DNA of 10,798 nucleotides, from assembly GCA_003242355.1 (NCBI GenBank), contig QGUH01000046.1, forward strand, positions 1-10,798, in the 5' to 3' direction. Numbering within the stretch: the first letter of the stretch is position 1; the number at the start of each line of letters is the position of its first letter. Below the pieces are notes generated by a model, which saw only the letters and a list, made by a program, of their open reading frames with translations, had not been told where the DNA came from and did not search any database. Positions 1 through 6,561 of this stretch are shown here, piece by piece. The stretch comes from Pseudomonadota bacterium. GTDB lineage: Bacteria; Myxococcota_A; Polyangia; Polyangiales; Polyangiaceae. Made by a program: the position numbers and the translations under genes.

Positions 1-621
1 GTGAAGAAGACGCTGAGCACGATCAGCTCCGTCGCCGACGCTCTCGGCGGCTTGCGTTCCGAAAACCTCGTCCTCGGTCAAGGCATGGGGCTCGGCTTGC
101 GCGGCAGCGGGGCGAGCGGCGGTGGCACGGCGGATACGGGCGTTCCCTTCGGCGCCGGCACGCTCGACACCGGCTTCGGCGTGGGCGTGGGTGGCGGGCT
201 CGGTACGGGAAAGGGTGGCCCGGGCGGCCGCGGCCTGGGCGGAACTGGGCGGGGCGGCGGAACCGGCCCTGGCGAAGGCGGAAGCGGCGAGCGCCGCGTC
301 GCTGGCAAAGCGGCGGCTCGCCCCGGTCAAGGGCTGTCGCCGGAACAGATCCGGCGGGTGGTCGTCTCGCGCATGGGCGCGTTCCAGGCCTGTTACGAGA
401 TCGCGCTCGGTCGCGATCCCAATCTCAAGGGCAACGTCGGCGTGCAGTTCAGCATCAGCCCCGGAGGCACGGTGTCGAGCGTCAGTATCTCGAACTCCTC
501 GCTGAACAATCCCCGCGTGGAAGGCTGCCTCACGCGGCAGTTCTCGCGTCTGCGTTTTCCGACGGCAGACTTGCCGACGAACGGCAGCTTCCCGTTCGTC
601 TTCCGTCCGAGCAAGCGATGA
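1..621 (+). CDS. AgmX/PglI C-terminal domain protein, 5'-truncated by the window edge
   Basis: The visible 206 residues have two parts. Residues about 24-110 are a glycine-rich low-complexity stretch. Residues about 112-206 match the AgmX/PglI C-terminal domain, a TonB-C-like fold of myxobacterial envelope and gliding-motility proteins: it has the I-R-R-V-V helix, a CYE motif at Cys131, N-L-K-G-N-V then an F-S-I strand, an S-S-L-N-N-P turn, and a second Cys at 176. In this family the Gly-rich segment is a linker and the C-terminal domain is thought to act in the periplasm. The frame starts with GTG at base 1, but family members usually carry more N-terminal sequence (FHA or TonB-like parts), so the true start is probably outside the window. 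The stop overlaps the next gene's start (ATGA at 618-621), which implies one transcript and translational coupling. The domain call is firm; the cellular role is inferred from the family name only. Confidence 0.85.
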   Translation: MKKTLSTISSVADALGGLRSENLVLGQGMGLGLRGSGASGGGTADTGVPFGAGTLDTGFGVGVGGGLGTGKGGPGGRGLGGTGRGGGTGPGEGGSGERRVAGKAAARPGQGLSPEQIRRVVVSRMGAFQACYEIALGRDPNLKGNVGVQFSISPGGTVSSVSISNSSLNNPRVEGCLTRQFSRLRFPTADLPTNGSFPFVFRPSKR

Positions 622-1481
622 TCGGGAACGGGTTTGCGCGGCGGCTCGGCAGAGCCGGCATTCTCGCGGCGTTCGCGGCGCTCGGGTGCGGCGCGCCCGC
701 CGAAGAGCGCACGCTGCCCATCGTGCAGCTCGCGCTCCACTCGGAGGTTGCCCCCGCGTACGACGACGGAGAGACGCAGCTCTTCGAGGCGCGCCGCTCG
801 GTTCCGATCCCCGTGCTCGCGCCGAGCAGCGCCGAGCTCGCGGCGCTGTCGAACGGAGCGGTCGCGCCGTTCGAGCGGGCGCCGTGGGTCACGCTCGACG
901 ACATCCGCGTGCAGCTCTCGTTCACGCTCACCAACCTCGACGACCGCACGCACGTCATCGAGGTCTTGATCGACCCTTGGAACGAGTTCGCGCGGTACTA
1001 TCCCGGCCTGATGGTGGCCGACGACGATGGCGCCATTCCGAACCTGAGCGGGATCCACGCGCGGTTGCGTCTCGAGGGGAAGGGGGCGGGCCCGGCCTCG
1101 CGCGTCCACGGCGTCTTCACGTTCGACGACATGGACGAGCTCGCGCGCGACCTCGCCACGGTCATGAACATGGTCGCCAATCCTCCGAGCGGTCTTTCGG
1201 GTGCCGACGAGGAGGAGGATCCGCTGCTCGTCTACGTGAATCACACGTTCGCCAATCACTCGACGCGGGACGTGCTCGCCGTCGGCTACATTCCGCCCGT
1301 CATCCCGGCGCTCACCGGGTTCGATCTCGGCTTGCGCTCCACCGAGCCTGCGACCGTGGCCATCGAAGTGGCGACCGAAGTCGTCGATCTCGGCTCCGGA
1401 AAGCTCCAGCAGCAAGGCGACGACGCGCCCGTGCTCCTGCCGCCCGAGACCGTGATCACGGTCGGCGTGGTCGCGCCGTAA
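618..1481 (+). CDS. Putative lipoprotein of unknown function
   Basis: This 287-residue protein has a lipoprotein signal peptide: two Arg-rich turns (R8-R9, R12), a hydrophobic stretch, then A-A-L-G-C with the lipidated Cys at 24 followed by G-A-P. The mature part is rich in Asp, Glu and beta-prone segments (for example V-Q-L-S-F-T-L-T-N-L near residue 97 and V-A-I-E-V-A-T-E-V near 252), which suggests a beta-sandwich-like secreted domain. I recognise no catalytic motif and no named family. The ATG at 618 overlaps the stop of the AgmX/PglI-domain gene by four bases, so the two are almost certainly co-translated and may work together at the envelope. No clear Shine-Dalgarno site precedes it, as expected for a coupled start. 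A weak GCAGC/GCTGC hairpin (1513-1526) lies 30 bases after the stop, without a T-run. Confidence 0.8.
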   Translation: MIGNGFARRLGRAGILAAFAALGCGAPAEERTLPIVQLALHSEVAPAYDDGETQLFEARRSVPIPVLAPSSAELAALSNGAVAPFERAPWVTLDDIRVQLSFTLTNLDDRTHVIEVLIDPWNEFARYYPGLMVADDDGAIPNLSGIHARLRLEGKGAGPASRVHGVFTFDDMDELARDLATVMNMVANPPSGLSGADEEEDPLLVYVNHTFANHSTRDVLAVGYIPPVIPALTGFDLGLRSTEPATVAIEVATEVVDLGSGKLQQQGDDAPVLLPPETVITVGVVAP

Positions 1482-1539
1482 CCGCCCGGTATTCGCGACC
1501 AGCAAACGGCCTGCAGCGGCGGCTGCTCGTGTGGGGGGC

Positions 1540-2043
1540 ATCCCCATTCCGCGGGAAGGGTCGGAGAAATACGGGAGTGCTTCTCGGTTCCCCGCGAGCG
1601 TTCGTTGGGAGAAGGCGGGAGCGTTTTTCGGGCCTCGTGCCGGGCCGAGCTCGTGTTGAGTTGCCTGAGATTCGTCCCTGCGGACACTCGGTTCGGCGCC
1701 CTGCAGCGCGCTCACGAGGCGCAGCTTCTGCTGATTCCGAGCGAACGTTTACGGAAGGAACCGGCAGGCGTTCTCGTCTCCGCGCGAACGGGAGAAAACT
1801 CGGTGAGGGGCTTTTTTCTCGTCTCCGCGCGAACGGGAGAAAACTCGGTGAGAGGCGTTTCTCGTCTCCACGCGAACGGGAGGAAATCGACGAGGGCGTT
1901 CTCGTCCTCGGCGAGGGCGTCCTTTCTTCGTCTCTGCGCGAAATCGGCGAGGGGCGTTCTTGTCTCTGCGCGAACGTTCATGGGGAGAAATACGGGGCGC
2001 GCCGCGACTCTGTGCGCGCGTTCATGGGAAAAAATCCAGGAAG
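1540..2043. repeat. Array of degenerate ~40-45 bp tandem repeats with internal dyad
   Basis: The clearest copies start at 1771 and 1816 (45 bases apart, identical over about 40 bases but for one change) and at 1859 (43 bases later, diverged). Shortened or diverged copies start at about 1899, 1924, 1957 and 2009, and older ones at about 1581 and 1735. The core reads TTCTCGTCTCCGCGCGAACG followed by GGAGAAAACTCGGTGAGG. Each good copy contains the inverted pair TTCTC...GAGAA (or TCTCC...GGAGA) around a GCGCGAAC loop, so a transcript could form a row of hairpins. Spacing varies between copies, with no unique spacers of constant length, so this is not CRISPR. The array lies between the lipoprotein stop and the cytochrome start. 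Its function is unknown. Confidence 0.8.
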
Positions 2044-2298
2044 GGATGCCTTTCGAGCTGACGCCGGCGCCGTCCGCTCCTCGGGTTTCGAGCGACTTCT
2101 TCGGTGATTTGTGGTGCAACGGTCGTGAGAACGACACCCGAATCGCTTCTATCCGGTGGGGTGAGCCGGGTGTGTCGGTGGTAAAGCAATTTACGCGGAG
2201 TCCAAAATTCGGTATTCGAGAAAGGCTCGGGCTCTCTCCCTCGTGGGTGGGGGCTGAGCTCGCCAACCGCCCGGGGATGGGCGTTGGTCGCAACGTTT

Positions 2299-2304
2299 GG
2301 AGGG
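2299..2304 (+). promoter_or_regulatory. Strong Shine-Dalgarno site fixing the cytochrome start
   Basis: GGAGGG lies six bases before the ATG at 2311. It decides between this ATG and the in-frame TTG at 2284, which lies upstream of the site. The signal peptide also begins naturally at the ATG (M-K-E-V-R). Confidence 0.85.
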
Positions 2305-2310
2305 ACAGTC

Positions 2311-3753
2311 ATGAAAGAAGTACGCACGGTGGCGCGGCGTTCGGGGCTTTTGGCGGCGACGTTCGGAGTCACGACGCTCGCGGCGGTGTCATTGGCCGTT
2401 GCTTGCGGCGACGCGCTCGAGGTCGACGACGAGGAAGACGTCGGTTTGGTCGGCGAGGCCTACGGTAAACATCCCGAGCATCGGCACGACGACGACTGCT
2501 ACGGTAAACATCCGGAGCATCGGCACGACGACGACTCCGTCGTGCGCGCGCTCGAGAAGAAGATTCGCGAGGGACGGCACACCTTCCGCTACGAGACGTT
2601 CGGCGACGAAGCCTTCTGGGGTGGAAAGCTCGGACTGCACAAAGCCATCGCCGGTGAGGCGAACGGCGGTATCGGCCCCGGAATCGGTCCGGCGACGGCG
2701 CTCGCCCTCGGTCTCAAGGTGGACGTCGAGGCGCTCCCGCAGTCGCTGCAGAAACAGCTGCGGCGCGGGCGGGTCGACCTCGAAGATCCGGCGACCACGC
2801 TCGCGCTCTTGAAGCTCAACGCCGTGGTCGGCGTGACCGGGTTTTTCGACGGATCGGGCACGCTCGAGAGCATCGGCATTCAGTGCGCGCTCTGCCACTC
2901 GGTGGTCGACGACAGCTTCGCGCCGGGTATCGGGCGGCGCCTCGACGGCTGGCCGAACCGCGACTTGAACGTGGGCGCGATCGTCGCGGCGGCCCCCGAT
3001 CTTTCCCCGTTCACCGACCTGCTCGGTCTCCCCGACGACGCGGTTCGCAACGTGCTCAACGGTTGGGGTCCCGGCAAGTTCGACGCGTTCCTCCACCTCG
3101 ACGGCAAGGCGACGCGCCCCGATGGGGGCCCGGCCGCGGTGCTCATCCCGCCACTGTTCAACTTGCAGGGAGTCGGGTTGATGACGTGGAACGGCTTCAG
3201 CGGCATGAGCGCGTGGGTTCCGCTCGTCATCAATCTCGAGATGTGGGGGCAGGGCGTGTTCTCCGATCGGCGTCTCGCGGACGAGACCCAGTTCCCCATC
3301 GCGGCCGCAAACGGCTTCAGCCGCGTGCGCCACGATCCCGATCGCGTCACGCCGAAGCTCGCCGCGCTCCTCACCTACGTCGAATCGCTCGAAGCCCCGC
3401 CGCCGCCCCGCGGTTTCTACGACAAGGTGGCGGCCAAGCGCGGTGAGGCGCTGTTCACCGGCAAGGCGCGCTGCTCCAACTGCCACGTGCCGCCGCTCTA
3501 TTCGCTGCCGGGTCACGCCAGCGTTCCTGCGCAGGCCATCGGCATCGACTCGTTCCAAGCCGATCGATCCCCGAATCGCGGTTATCGGCCGCCGCCGCTG
3601 CGCGGCATGCTCACCCGCGTGAAAGGCGGGTTCTTCCACGATGGCCGCTTCGCCACGCTCGAGGACGTGGTCGACCATTTCGACCAGCACTTCACCCTGG
3701 AGCTCACGCGGCGGGAACGCGCCGATCTCATCGAGTTCCTGAAGTCGTTGTAA
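2311..3753 (+). CDS. Di-heme cytochrome c (cytochrome c peroxidase/MauG-like), lipid-anchored
   Basis: The 480-residue protein carries two haem c motifs: C192-A-L-C-H196 and C388-S-N-C-H392. After the second comes the segment F-F-H-D-G-R-F-A-T-L-E-D-V-V-D-H-F (His443), typical near the C-terminus of di-heme cytochrome c peroxidase/MauG-type proteins. Such enzymes act in the periplasm, reducing peroxide or oxidising a protein or small substrate; which applies here cannot be read from sequence. The N-terminus is a lipoprotein signal ending L-A-V-A-C with Cys32, so the protein is probably tethered to a membrane. Residues 51-76 are two tandem copies of Y-G-K-H-P-E-H-R-H-D-D-D, a His/Asp-rich patch outside the haem domain that could bind metal. 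At 480 residues it is longer than the roughly 320-350 usual for soluble bacterial peroxidases; much of the excess lies between the two haem motifs. It has its own ribosome binding site and is followed by a hairpin, so it looks monocistronic. Confidence 0.88.
   Translation: MKEVRTVARRSGLLAATFGVTTLAAVSLAVACGDALEVDDEEDVGLVGEAYGKHPEHRHDDDCYGKHPEHRHDDDSVVRALEKKIREGRHTFRYETFGDEAFWGGKLGLHKAIAGEANGGIGPGIGPATALALGLKVDVEALPQSLQKQLRRGRVDLEDPATTLALLKLNAVVGVTGFFDGSGTLESIGIQCALCHSVVDDSFAPGIGRRLDGWPNRDLNVGAIVAAAPDLSPFTDLLGLPDDAVRNVLNGWGPGKFDAFLHLDGKATRPDGGPAAVLIPPLFNLQGVGLMTWNGFSGMSAWVPLVINLEMWGQGVFSDRRLADETQFPIAAANGFSRVRHDPDRVTPKLAALLTYVESLEAPPPPRGFYDKVAAKRGEALFTGKARCSNCHVPPLYSLPGHASVPAQAIGIDSFQADRSPNRGYRPPPLRGMLTRVKGGFFHDGRFATLEDVVDHFDQHFTLELTRRERADLIEFLKSL
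2461..2538 (+). repeat. 39-bp in-frame tandem duplication in the cytochrome gene
   Basis: Two 39-base units, 2461-2499 and 2500-2538, differ at only two positions: C to G at unit base 15 (silent) and TGC to TCC in the last codon (Cys to Ser). Each encodes Y-G-K-H-P-E-H-R-H-D-D-D plus Cys or Ser. Near identity at DNA level implies a recent duplication. Confidence 0.95.
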
Positions 3754-3767
3754 CCCTCCCATCGCTA

Positions 3768-3790
3768 CCGGCGCCCTCGATCGGCGCTGG
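3768..3790 (+). terminator. Hairpin after the cytochrome gene, possible terminator
   Basis: CCGGCGCC (3768-3775) and GGCGCTGG (3783-3790) form an 8-bp stem with one G-T pair around a 7-base loop, 14 bases after the stop. No T-run follows, so intrinsic termination is uncertain. It may instead stabilise the 3' end. Confidence 0.35.
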
Positions 3791-3851
3791 CCCGGCTCGT
3801 GCGCGGCACCACGGTCTGCGTTCGAGCCGGGGCGCCGAGGGGCGGCGTTCG

Positions 3852-3929
3852 CTTCGCTCGGCTATCCGAACGCGGATCGGTTCGACGCTCGGCTGCCGAA
3901 CATCTCGGTTCGACGCTCGGCGGCCGAAC
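3852..3929. repeat. Two 24-bp direct repeats, with a third degenerate copy
   Basis: The units at 3878-3901 and 3906-3929 differ by one base (CTGCC versus CGGCC). Their start points are 28 bases apart. A weaker partial copy, TTCGCTCGGC then ATCCGAAC, lies at 3852-3871. Each unit begins GGTTCG and ends CGAAC, giving a 5-bp inverted pair that could form a small hairpin or protein-binding dyad. Confidence 0.75.
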
Positions 3930-4228
3930 GTCGCTGCGCGAGGGGGGACACGCACCGCCCGTCCGCACCGGGGGATGGGCGCCTCCGCGTGCGGGGAGCT
4001 CCGCGTGACGGCCGCGCGTTCTCAGACGCTCGTTCCTCCTGCCGTTTCGCAGGCGCCGGGAGGCGTTGCCAGCGGAGTCCGGCCGGAGCCTCCGACGGCG
4101 AGACGCCGACGCTCGGTGCGCGACCCGCGAGGCACCGGGGCGCCCGCACCCCGCGAAGGCTCTGCGATGTCGCGGGTTCTTTCGTGCGCTTCCCGTGGTT
4201 CGGGCGGCCGTGCTACGCAAGGCCCGCC

Positions 4229-5589
4229 ATGAGCCGCATCTACCGCTCGCTTCCCCCGCGGGGCACCCGCATCGGCATCGCTTTCTCCGGAGGGCTCGAC
4301 ACGCGCTGCGCCGTCGCGTGGCTCGCGCGCCAGGGCATCGAGGTGTACGCCTACACCGCGGACCTCGCCCAACCCGACGAGTCCGATCCGTCGGCCATTC
4401 CCCCGATTGCGCTCCAGCATGGCGCGGTGAAGGCGCGCCTGGTCGATTGCCGGGAGGCGCTGGTGCGCGAGGGCATCGTGGCGATCCAGTGCGGCGCCTT
4501 CCACCTCTCGAGCGGCGGCAAGAAGTACTTCAACACGACCCCGCTCGGCCGCGCCGTCACGACGACCGCCATCATCCGCGCGATGCGCGAAGACGGCGTG
4601 CACGTCTTCGGTGACGGCAGCACGCACAAGGGCAACGACATCCAGCGTTTCTACCGCTACGGCGTGCTCACGAACCCCGAGCTCAAGATTTACAAGCCGT
4701 GGCTCGACCAGGCGTTCGTCGACGCGTTCGGCGGCCGCAAGGAGATGAGCGAGTACCTCAACGGCCTCGGCCTGCCGTACACGATGAGCGTCGAAAAGGC
4801 GTACAGCACCGACGCCAACGTCCTCGGCGCCACGCACGAGGCCAAGGATCTCGAGCGGCTCGACACCAGCATGCGCATCGTGGAGCCGATCATGGGGGTG
4901 GCCCCGTATCGACGCGACGTCGTGATCGAGCCGGAAGAAGTCACGATCGACTTCGAGGCAGGCTATCCCGTCGCCATCAACGGTCGGCGCTTTCCGTCGC
5001 TGTTCGAGCTCTTCCTCGAGGCGAACCGCATCGGCGGTCGTCACGGGCTCGGCATGAGCGACCAGATCGAAAACCGCGTCATCGACGCGAAGAGCCGCGG
5101 CATCTACGAAGCGCCGGGAATGGCGTTGCTCCACATCGTGTGGGAGCGCCTCCTCTCCGCCATCCACAACGAGAACACGCTCGACCTCTACTTCTCCTTC
5201 GGGCGCCGGCTCGGCCGCATCCTCTACGAGGGCAAGTGGTTCGACCCGGAGGCGATGCTTCTCAAAGATGCGCTCACGCGCTGGGAGGCTCCGAGCGTCA
5301 CTGGTTCGGTCCGGCTCGAGCTGCGCCGCGGCGACGACTACACCTTGCTCGACACCCGCGCCGAATACATGGCCTACGGTCCCGAAAAGCTCTCGATGGA
5401 GCGCGTCGAGGACGCGCCGTTCACGCCCGCCGATCGCATCGGCGCCCTCGAGCTGCAGAACCTGAGCGTGCTCGACAACCGCGCCTTCCTCGTCCACCAC
5501 CTCGAGAGCACCGCCCGCCTCGGCGCCCCGCGAGCGCGCTGCCCGAGCTGCTCGGCAAGCCCGAAGGCGCGCCCGAAGAGCAGAAGTGA
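4229..5589 (+). CDS. argG: Argininosuccinate synthase, with an apparent frameshift near the C-terminus
   Basis: ArgG joins citrulline and aspartate with ATP to give argininosuccinate, the penultimate step of arginine synthesis, in the cytoplasm. The protein follows the E. coli type closely: PP-loop ATP site S20-G-G-L-D-T25, the I-Q-C-G-A-F-H segment at 86-92, G-D-G-S-T-H-K-G-N-D at 128-137, and the S-V-E-K-A-Y-S-T-D and R-H-G-L-G-M-S-D-Q-I-E-N-R blocks at 187-195 and 271-283. The ATG at 4229 matches the E. coli start, 19 residues before the PP-loop, although no strong ribosome binding site precedes it. After residue 434 the reading frame slips. The sequence as given reads on to a stop at 5845 through low-complexity residues antiparallel to nothing known and overlapping the next gene. 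The neighbouring frame gives A-S-A-L-P-E-L-L-G-K-P-E-G-A-P-E-E-Q-K and a stop at 5587-5589. One extra C in the CCCC run at 5526-5529 would restore a normal 453-residue protein. Confidence 0.93.
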
Positions 5590-6561
5590 GCCGCGTCCGC
5601 GTCGCGCCCCGGCACGCTCTCCGTGGGTGAGCTCCTCGTCTCCGGCGATGGCGGCGACGCGCGCTGCTTCTCCTGCGGCGCGCTCGCCGTGGGCCCGTGC
5701 GCTCGCTGCCACAAACCCCTGTGCGGCGACTGCTGCGTCCTCACCGAGGGCGGCGTCACCACCTTCGCCGTCTGCCGCCCGTGTGCGCGCTCCGGCGCCG
5801 GCTCCCTCCGCCCCGCCTGGCGCACCGTCCTCGGCTGGATCCTGACGCCCCTCCTCCTCATCCTCGGAGCCGTCCTCCTCCTCGAATGGCTGTTCGCGTC
5901 GCGCTGAGTCGCCCGCTTGTCTGTGGTGGTCGTCAGCGAGCGGGGGAGCGCGAGGTTGGGCAGAATCTGCCTCGGTGATAACGCCAGGAACCTCAGGGAC
6001 TTCAATCGTGTAACCGCCCGCAGCGAGATCGGAAGTCAACACGGCGATGAAGGTTCGCCCAGATACGTTGACCTTCAGTCTCCTCGGGGTTCCGAGCTCC
6101 GTGACTTTGTCTCGGAGCGTGTCCACTATGGGTGCTCCGGCGAAGGTCAACACCAGCTGGCCTTCGGCCGTGGCGTCGACGAGGTGTTTGCTGTCGCTCG
6201 TTCGGACGAGAATTCTCTTTCCGGCGACGACGAGTGCCAACCGCGCGAGTGGTCGCGCGAGGTTCGCGAAGTTCTGGCGTAGATGGCGAACCGCCTTCCC
6301 GACGGCGGGGAGGGATACGCCGAGTGCTAGAAGCTTCGCAATGACGCGAAGCTCCACCAAATCCTCGAATGCGTAAACACGACGCGATCCCTTCCCTCTG
6401 GCTTGCTTCACGGAGGGACGAACCAAACCAGTCCTGTCCCAATAGTCGAGCTGGCGGTAGCTGATGCCCACCACGCGACGGGCAATGTCGGCGCCGTAGC
6501 CAGTGCGTTCGGGTTTCGCGACGGTAGAATGACACAGATGTGCTTCGATGGACAGCGCCAA
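5374..6561 (-). CDS. MerR-family regulator with HicB-like C-terminal segment; 3' end not credible
   Basis: Residues about 22-95 are a MerR-type winged helix-turn-helix: Y-G-A-D-I-A-R-R, then G-I-S-Y-R-Q-L-D-Y-W-D-R-T-G-L-V, a basic wing R-G-K-G-S-R-R-V-Y, and D-L-V-E-L-R-V-I-A-K-L-L. This resembles the FtsR-like branch of MerR proteins. Residues 105-150 look like the small domain that follows in that branch. Residues about 165-200 (R-T-F-I-A-V-L-T-S-D then G-G-Y-T-I-E-V-P-E-V-P-G-V-I-T-E-A-D-S) resemble the beta-sheet half of HicB antitoxins, but the helix expected next is missing. From residue 219 on, the frame is antisense to the zinc-finger gene; its acidic run E-E-E-D-G-S-E-D-E-E-E is simply the reverse of Leu codons of that gene's membrane helix. 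The family-like part is therefore 5962-6561 only, and the stop at 5374 is an artefact of high GC or a lost 3' end. The start is TTG at 6561 (a TGA in frame lies four codons upstream) with no clear Shine-Dalgarno. Confidence 0.7.
   Translation of the reverse strand: MALSIEAHLCHSTVAKPERTGYGADIARRVVGISYRQLDYWDRTGLVRPSVKQARGKGSRRVYAFEDLVELRVIAKLLALGVSLPAVGKAVRHLRQNFANLARPLARLALVVAGKRILVRTSDSKHLVDATAEGQLVLTFAGAPIVDTLRDKVTELGTPRRLKVNVSGRTFIAVLTSDLAAGGYTIEVPEVPGVITEADSAQPRAPPLADDHHRQAGDSARREQPFEEEDGSEDEEEGRQDPAEDGAPGGAEGAGAGARTRAADGEGGDAALGEDAAVAAQGFVAASARAHGERAAGEAARVAAIAGDEELTHGERAGARRGRGSLLLFGRAFGLAEQLGQRARGAPRRAVLSRWWTRKARLSSTLRFCSSRAPMRSAGVNGASSTRSIESFSGP
5623..5907 (+). CDS. Small zinc-ribbon/B-box-like protein with one C-terminal membrane segment
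   Basis: The 94-residue protein has a Cys-rich half with paired C-x2-C motifs: C15/C18, C26/C29 with H30, C34/C37 with C38, and C51/C54. This arrangement resembles a B-box or double zinc ribbon that could bind two zinc ions. Residues about 66-90 are strongly hydrophobic (V-L-G-W-I-L-T-P-L-L-L-I-L-G-A-V-L-L-L), one membrane helix with a short tail ending A-S-R. The Cys domain is probably cytoplasmic or peripheral, and function is unknown. The start is the GTG at 5623; no other start codon exists between it and the argG stop 33 bases upstream, and no clear Shine-Dalgarno is visible, so translation may depend on argG. Strong third-position G/C and the ordered Cys pairs argue that this frame, not the overlapping argG run-on frame or the antisense one, is the real gene. 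Confidence 0.75.
   Translation: MGELLVSGDGGDARCFSCGALAVGPCARCHKPLCGDCCVLTEGGVTTFAVCRPCARSGAGSLRPAWRTVLGWILTPLLLILGAVLLLEWLFASR

Larger units (their letters stand above)
1482..2310. other. 829-base spacer with a repeat array and the cytochrome upstream region
   Basis: No credible gene lies here. Open frames do cross the stretch in several phases, but they read straight through the repeats and change character when the repeat period is not a multiple of three. From the left it holds a weak 5-bp hairpin at 1513-1526, the degenerate repeat array at about 1540-2043, then some 260 bases of less repetitive sequence leading to the ribosome binding site of the cytochrome gene. A promoter for that gene presumably sits in 2100-2290, but I could not pick a convincing -35/-10 pair. 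Confidence 0.7.
3754..4228. other. 475-base GC-rich spacer between the cytochrome and argG
   Basis: No credible coding region is seen. The frame of argG is open upstream back to about 3989, but the 80 extra codons look like low-complexity out-of-frame high-GC sequence and have no counterpart in known ArgG. The spacer holds the terminator-like hairpin at 3768-3790, the small repeats at 3852-3929, and a short CCTGC/GCAGG hairpin at 4038-4053. The argG promoter must lie here, but no convincing -35/-10 pair or arginine-repressor box was identified. Confidence 0.6.

Noticed and set aside
393..1715. 440-codon minus-strand open frame opposite the first two genes
   Set aside because: Low-complexity Arg/Glu-rich translation, no domain, and the plus strand has the AgmX/PglI domain, lipobox and ATGA overlap.
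1771..2043. Possible CRISPR array
   Set aside because: Repeats are contiguous, decay quickly, vary in length and have no unique equal-length spacers; no cas gene is nearby.
2284..2310. TTG at 2284 as the start of the cytochrome
   Set aside because: The Shine-Dalgarno site lies downstream of it and in front of the ATG at 2311.
1605..2468. 287-codon plus-strand open frame across the repeat array, with a repeated peptide V-S-A-R-T-G-E-N-S-V-R-G
   Set aside because: The peptide repeat only reflects one 45-base DNA period; later copies change frame. The frame also overlaps the cytochrome gene by 158 bases and matches no family.
2389..3762. 457-codon minus-strand open frame opposite the cytochrome
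   Set aside because: It mirrors the cytochrome codons and has no recognisable motif, while the plus strand has two haem sites.
3755..3955. Short open frames on both strands in the spacer before argG
   Set aside because: Arg/Pro/Ala-rich, repeat-derived and without family features.
3989..4228. 80-codon N-terminal extension of argG
   Set aside because: The ATG at 4229 aligns with the known ArgG start; the upstream codons are low complexity with no counterpart.
4022..5500. 492-codon minus-strand open frame opposite argG
   Set aside because: Shadow of the conserved argG frame; no family likeness.
5590..5845. Long C-terminal extension of ArgG to the stop at 5845
   Set aside because: Ala/Pro/Ser-rich out-of-frame translation overlapping the zinc-finger gene; the neighbouring frame gives a normal ArgG tail.
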